Shown here piece by piece: positions 60,751-64,000 of a stretch of DNA of 64,000 nt. The notes under the pieces were generated by a model. That model had not been told where the DNA came from. It did no database searches and saw nothing but the letters and a program-made list of their open reading frames with translations. Every line of letters starts with the position of its first letter. Position 1 is the stretch's first letter. This stretch comes from Oscillospiraceae bacterium (GTDB taxonomy: Bacteria > Bacillota > Clostridia > Oscillospirales > Oscillospiraceae). Location of the stretch: positions 1-64,000 of the forward strand of contig JAHHRW010000001.1 of the NCBI GenBank assembly GCA_020025575.1. The letters are read 5' to 3'. Position numbers and translations under genes: made by a program.

Positions 60751-62622
60751 ATGAACATCACACAAAACATAACACTGGATCTAACGAAGCGGTCTGTATT
60801 CCAATATGTCTCTGCCAAGCAGGGGGACAATAGCAGCCGTTTTGTGAAAATCACGCTGACCAATAATGGCGCAATTTATACGCCGCCTGCTGGGGTAACT
60901 GCAAACTTTAGAGCGCAAAAGCCAGACGGCACCATGATTCTCAATCCGGCAGTTGTAAATGGTGATGGGACGGTAACCATAGAACTCACACAGCAGGCAT
61001 TAGCTGTCCGTGGCGATGTAATTGCGGACATTTTTTTGACGGACGTTGATGGAGGAATCCTATCTTCCGTCAGTTTTGTAATACATGTTGATGCTGTACC
61101 AGATGGAGCGAAAACGGATAGCATAAGTGAGTTCCTGGTATTTATGCAGATGGTAGAGCGTGCAGAGGGCGCGGCAATGAAATCGGAGGAAGCTGCAGAC
61201 CGTGCAGAGCGTGCAGCGGAATCATCGACAGATGGAAATGCAGAACTTCTTAATATCAGAGTAGGCGCTGACGGAAAAACCTACGCATCCGCAGGTGAGG
61301 CTGTTCGTAAGCAGTTTGGTGATATGAGGTGTTACGTAACGCCGGAAATGTTCGGGGCAGTTGGTGATGGTGTTACTGATGATAGTGCAGCATTACAGAA
61401 TATGCTCAATTCTGGTCTAAGTGTTTTTGGAAAGTCAGGTAAAGTCTATGCTATATCAAGCGGATTATTTGTTGATCGTTCAAATTCTGTCAGTGACTTA
61501 AATATTTTAGCATTGAGAGAAATGGAAAGCTGTATTGAATATAGAAATAGGCGTACTGTTTTACAGAATATAAATATAGATTGTAAGAATTTGGCCAAAG
61601 CTGGAATAACAGGCAGTAGTGCAGAACCTTCTGATACTAATTTTGTAGCAACAATAAGAAACTGTTCAGTTATCAATGCGGTCAATAAAGGATTTTCTAC
61701 TGGTAAGGTTAGAACATCATTTGAGAAATGCATTGCCAAAAAATGCGGTACTGGATTTAGCATTGATACTACAGATACAACGCATGAAATGTTAACTCCA
61801 ATAGATTGCAATATTGGTATAGTTTGTAGTAGCTCTACAACGATTGTATCATGCCATCCGTGGAGTTGGCGTGTAAAACAAACTGCTATCTATATACCAA
61901 AAGGGGTTACAAAGGTTAGTATTGGGGAATTTTTTAATGATACAAACCATATAGGTATTTTATTTGGGCCTGAGACTGTCTTTGCAGTTGGAAGAATGGT
62001 GCTCTACAATAATACGAATGCTCCATCTGCAATTGATGAGAATTCAAGATTATTCAAGCTGGAATCTAATCTACGTAAATCGACACCACAGTTTAGTATT
62101 GAAAATATTCAAGGGTCTTGGAACGGTTCTCAATCCTACTTAGACTATCCGAATATTGATTTAAGTGGGATTTCGTTAAATTCCTGTAATATTATTAACC
62201 TAGATAACCATTTTGCAAGAGGATTTAAGCCTAAAAAAATGAATAGTAATAGATATGATGAGTTTTTGAGTCATTTTACTGTTACATCTAATATTGAAGG
62301 CGTGAATATTACAGCGGAAGTTAAAGGCTTAGAAACAGATGTAAGCAAGTATGAAGTAACTATATGGTTTATAGCGAAAAGTGCTAATGGTGAGGGCTTC
62401 ACCTTAAATAAAGACGATGTAGTTTTCACGGTAAAACTGAATTTTGGATATGTCATAAAGGATATTTATTTTAGAAGAACCTATTCCAATTATTCAACAG
62501 CTATTTTATCTGAATCTTCCCGTGATGATACTTTTTTTGTTCGATATATTGGCTCTGATAGTATTGAAATATCTTCAGATGGTTTATATGCGAAGATGGG
62601 ACTGACCCTAATTTTTGATTGA
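60751..62622 (+). CDS. BppU-like baseplate protein fused to a beta-helix tailspike
   Basis: A 623-residue receptor-binding candidate. Residues 1-140 match BppU-type N-terminal domains (ITLDLTKRSVFQYVSAKQGD, VTANFRAQKPDGT, DVIADIFLTD); a coiled coil (about 145-180) follows; FGAVGDGVTDDSAALQN (about 226-242) is the pectin-lyase-like tailspike start, and a repetitive beta-helix follows. From about 61440 the DNA is clearly richer in A and T than upstream, which suggests a swapped module. ATG 60751 has GAAGGGGG; the frame is open further upstream without a site. Confidence 0.82.
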   Translation: MNITQNITLDLTKRSVFQYVSAKQGDNSSRFVKITLTNNGAIYTPPAGVTANFRAQKPDGTMILNPAVVNGDGTVTIELTQQALAVRGDVIADIFLTDVDGGILSSVSFVIHVDAVPDGAKTDSISEFLVFMQMVERAEGAAMKSEEAADRAERAAESSTDGNAELLNIRVGADGKTYASAGEAVRKQFGDMRCYVTPEMFGAVGDGVTDDSAALQNMLNSGLSVFGKSGKVYAISSGLFVDRSNSVSDLNILALREMESCIEYRNRRTVLQNINIDCKNLAKAGITGSSAEPSDTNFVATIRNCSVINAVNKGFSTGKVRTSFEKCIAKKCGTGFSIDTTDTTHEMLTPIDCNIGIVCSSSTTIVSCHPWSWRVKQTAIYIPKGVTKVSIGEFFNDTNHIGILFGPETVFAVGRMVLYNNTNAPSAIDENSRLFKLESNLRKSTPQFSIENIQGSWNGSQSYLDYPNIDLSGISLNSCNIINLDNHFARGFKPKKMNSNRYDEFLSHFTVTSNIEGVNITAEVKGLETDVSKYEVTIWFIAKSANGEGFTLNKDDVVFTVKLNFGYVIKDIYFRRTYSNYSTAILSESSRDDTFFVRYIGSDSIEISSDGLYAKMGLTLIFD

Positions 62623-62641
62623 TAATTAGCAAGATTATAAC

Positions 62642-62660
62642 GTATACCATCCGATGGTAT
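62642..62660 (+). other. Palindrome after the tailspike gene
   Basis: TATACCATC-C-GATGGTATA, a perfect 9-bp stem with one-base centre. It has no T run. The rest of the gap 62623-62845 is AT-rich and holds no supported gene. Confidence 0.4.
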
Positions 62661-62845
62661 AAAATAGACTCAAATCTTCTGTGGCAAAGAAAATTATGGT
62701 AATAGGTAAAAGTGTTAATCCAATATACAACTTCTACCTTGGATGTTCCATTTATTCCATACAGGAGTAAAGAGCCGTTGGAGTAATGATTCCTGATGGG
62801 GTAATCAAACGGAAAAATTAAAAATAAAGAGGAGGAAAACAAAAG

Positions 62846-63280
62846 ATGTTGAAAGTAAAGATTTGCACTGTCATTGGCGCAGTGGGCGGTGCAATCGCCA
62901 CCGCCATGGGAGGCTGGAACGCCGCCTTGCAGGCGCTGGTGATCTTCATGGGGATTGACTATGCCACGGGGCTGATGGTGGCGGGGATCTTCCACGCAAG
63001 CCCCAAGACCAGCGGCGGTGGTCTGGAATCCCAGGCAGGTTTCAAGGGCCTGTGCCGGAAGTTTATGATGCTGCTGATTGTGCTGGCGGCAAACCAGATC
63101 GATGTGCTGGTGGGTGTGCATTACGTCCGGGATGCAGTCATCATTGCCTTCTGCACAAACGAGCTGATCAGCATTCTGGAAAATGCCGGGCTGATGGGGC
63201 TGCCCATCCCCAAGGCAATGAAAAACGCAATCGAGATTTTAAAGAAGAAAGAACAGCAGGAGGGTGTACATAATGGCTAA
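62846..63280 (+). CDS. Phage holin (holin_4 family)
   Basis: A 144-residue membrane protein with about four hydrophobic helices; ALVIFMGIDYATGLMVAG and SQAGFKGLCRKFMMLLIV are characteristic of the phage_holin_4 (TcdE/Cph1) family. It opens the membrane at lysis. GAGGAGGAAAAC precedes the ATG. It overlaps the amidase by eight bases. Confidence 0.9.
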   Translation: MLKVKICTVIGAVGGAIATAMGGWNAALQALVIFMGIDYATGLMVAGIFHASPKTSGGGLESQAGFKGLCRKFMMLLIVLAANQIDVLVGVHYVRDAVIIAFCTNELISILENAGLMGLPIPKAMKNAIEILKKKEQQEGVHNG

Positions 63281-64000
63281 GACTTTTTTGATGGCAATTG
63301 ATGCAGGTCACGGCAGAGACGTAGGTGGCAACCGGTGCGTGAAGTATTTGGACCCCAACCAGACGGCGGAATGGGTTCTGGCTGACAGGGTATCCAGAGC
63401 GATTGCTGAAAGAGCAAAGCTGTACGCGGGATTCAAGACCATCCGGGTGGACGATGTCACAGGCAACGAGGATGTCAGACTTGGGGAGCGCGTCAGACGG
63501 GCAAATTCTGCAGGCGTTGATTTCTACCTGAGCAATCATTTTGATGCAGGCATTGGCGGTAGCTATGGCGGCGGTGTAACGGCATTCTGCGTTGCTACCG
63601 GCGGGCAGGCTGAGCGGTACCGGGATAACCTGTACGAGGCTGTGGTGGAAACAGGGCGTCTGCGTGGCAATCGATCGGAGCCCAGAAAGACGGAAAACTT
63701 CTATGTGCTGCGAAACACGGATGCGCCCGCTGTGCTGATCGAATACGGTTTCATGGACAGTCCCGCCGATGTGCCGGTGATCCTGACCCAGGAGTACACA
63801 ACGGCGGTTGGCTATGCCGTGGCTGACCGGCTGGCAAAGATGTACGGTCTGCAGCGGCTGCGCACCTTCGATGATGTGGCACCGGAAGCATACTGTTTTG
63901 ATGCGGTGGAATGGGCAGTGAAGAAGGGTATCACCAAGGGCACGGAGAAGAACAAGTTTTCTCCGGACGAGCCCTGCACCCGTGCCCAGGCGGTCACTAT
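63273..64000 (+). CDS. N-acetylmuramoyl-L-alanine amidase endolysin with SLH domain, cut by window end
   Basis: At least 242 residues. The Amidase_3 domain (1-190) shows the zinc residues in AIDAGHGRD, a conserved glutamate region, SNHFDAG and the catalytic LIEYGFMD. An S-layer homology domain starts at about residue 197 (FDDVAPEAYCFDAVEWAVKKG, then FSPDEPCTRAQAVT). It cleaves the peptide from muramic acid; the SLH part should bind wall polymer. AGGAGGGTG precedes ATG 63273. The stop lies beyond base 64000. Confidence 0.92.
   Translation, partial: MAKTFLMAIDAGHGRDVGGNRCVKYLDPNQTAEWVLADRVSRAIAERAKLYAGFKTIRVDDVTGNEDVRLGERVRRANSAGVDFYLSNHFDAGIGGSYGGGVTAFCVATGGQAERYRDNLYEAVVETGRLRGNRSEPRKTENFYVLRNTDAPAVLIEYGFMDSPADVPVILTQEYTTAVGYAVADRLAKMYGLQRLRTFDDVAPEAYCFDAVEWAVKKGITKGTEKNKFSPDEPCTRAQAVT

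Larger units (their letters stand above)
33966..64000. mobile_element. Siphovirus-type prophage, left end to beyond the window
   Basis: The left boundary is the break in the sirtuin reading frame near 33966, 31 bases from the recombinase stop. Gene order is that of a temperate Firmicute siphophage: integration, repressor/Cro switch, early genes, replication, packaging, HK97-type head, tail, lysis. No inactivated structural gene was seen, so it may be intact; the right attachment site is not included. Head and tail genes run on the plus strand from 46703 to 64000. Confidence 0.93.

Noticed and set aside
60661..62622. Diversity-generating retroelement acting on the tailspike
   Set aside because: No reverse transcriptase gene and no template/variable repeat pair seen in the window.

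Overview
The window reads as chromosome of a gut-type low-to-mid GC Firmicute, most likely class Clostridia, Oscillospiraceae-like. Evidence: the ylxM-ffh-rpsP-khpA-rimM-trmD order, AGGAGG ribosome binding sites, YesM/YesN-type two-component genes, YesL-like membrane proteins, an S-layer homology (SLH) protein and an L-fucose catabolic cluster. Species cannot be fixed from sequence alone.

Layout. 1-2600: 3' end of a tRNA-Asn, two terminator-like hairpins, a decayed gene and an AraC-type regulator. 2791-16950: an L-fucose and fucosyl-glycan locus with aldolase (fucA), isomerase (fucI), a FGGY kinase, a YesM/YesN-like sensor pair with its own solute-binding lipoprotein, an ABC importer (binding protein plus two permeases), a cytoplasmic GH29 alpha-L-fucosidase and a Gfo/Idh/MocA oxidoreductase. 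The importer should bring in fucosylated sugars, GH29 release fucose inside the cell, and isomerase, kinase and aldolase convert it to dihydroxyacetone phosphate and lactaldehyde. 17049-23056: a decaying region with YesL-like genes (one with an in-frame amber codon), a truncated permease, an orphan MalG-type permease, a metallo-beta-lactamase-fold hydrolase and whole or broken GNAT acetyltransferases. 23252-33925: housekeeping genes: rplM-rpsI, a TtcA-like tRNA thiolase, dusB, a zinc ABC importer, and the SRP/S16/RimM/TrmD operon.

33966 to the window end: a siphovirus-type prophage inserted in codon 29 of a sirtuin-like deacetylase gene; its right end lies outside the window. Its large serine recombinase sits at the left junction. 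The order is recombinase, an SLH plus Ltp-repeat surface protein (likely superinfection exclusion), CI-like repressor facing Cro with six related operators, small early genes including two Tad2-type (DUF2829) anti-Thoeris candidates, a ParB-like protein, DUF1064, a HUH Rep-like protein, a late regulator candidate, tRNA-like elements, HNH, terminase, portal, ClpP-type protease, capsid with a beta-sandwich tail domain, head-tail joining genes, tail chaperone with a textbook -1 frameshift site, tape measure, Dit, Tal, BppU/tailspike, holin and an SLH-fused amidase.

Most worth following up: a candidate small RNA at the left end sharing an unusual 11-base word with the leader of the tailspike gene; a structured noncoding locus with a tRNA-like fold between early genes; two abutting tRNA-like elements before the packaging genes; the SLH-Ltp protein; the Tad2 pair; and duplicated 22-bp palindromes around the ylxM-ffh promoter.
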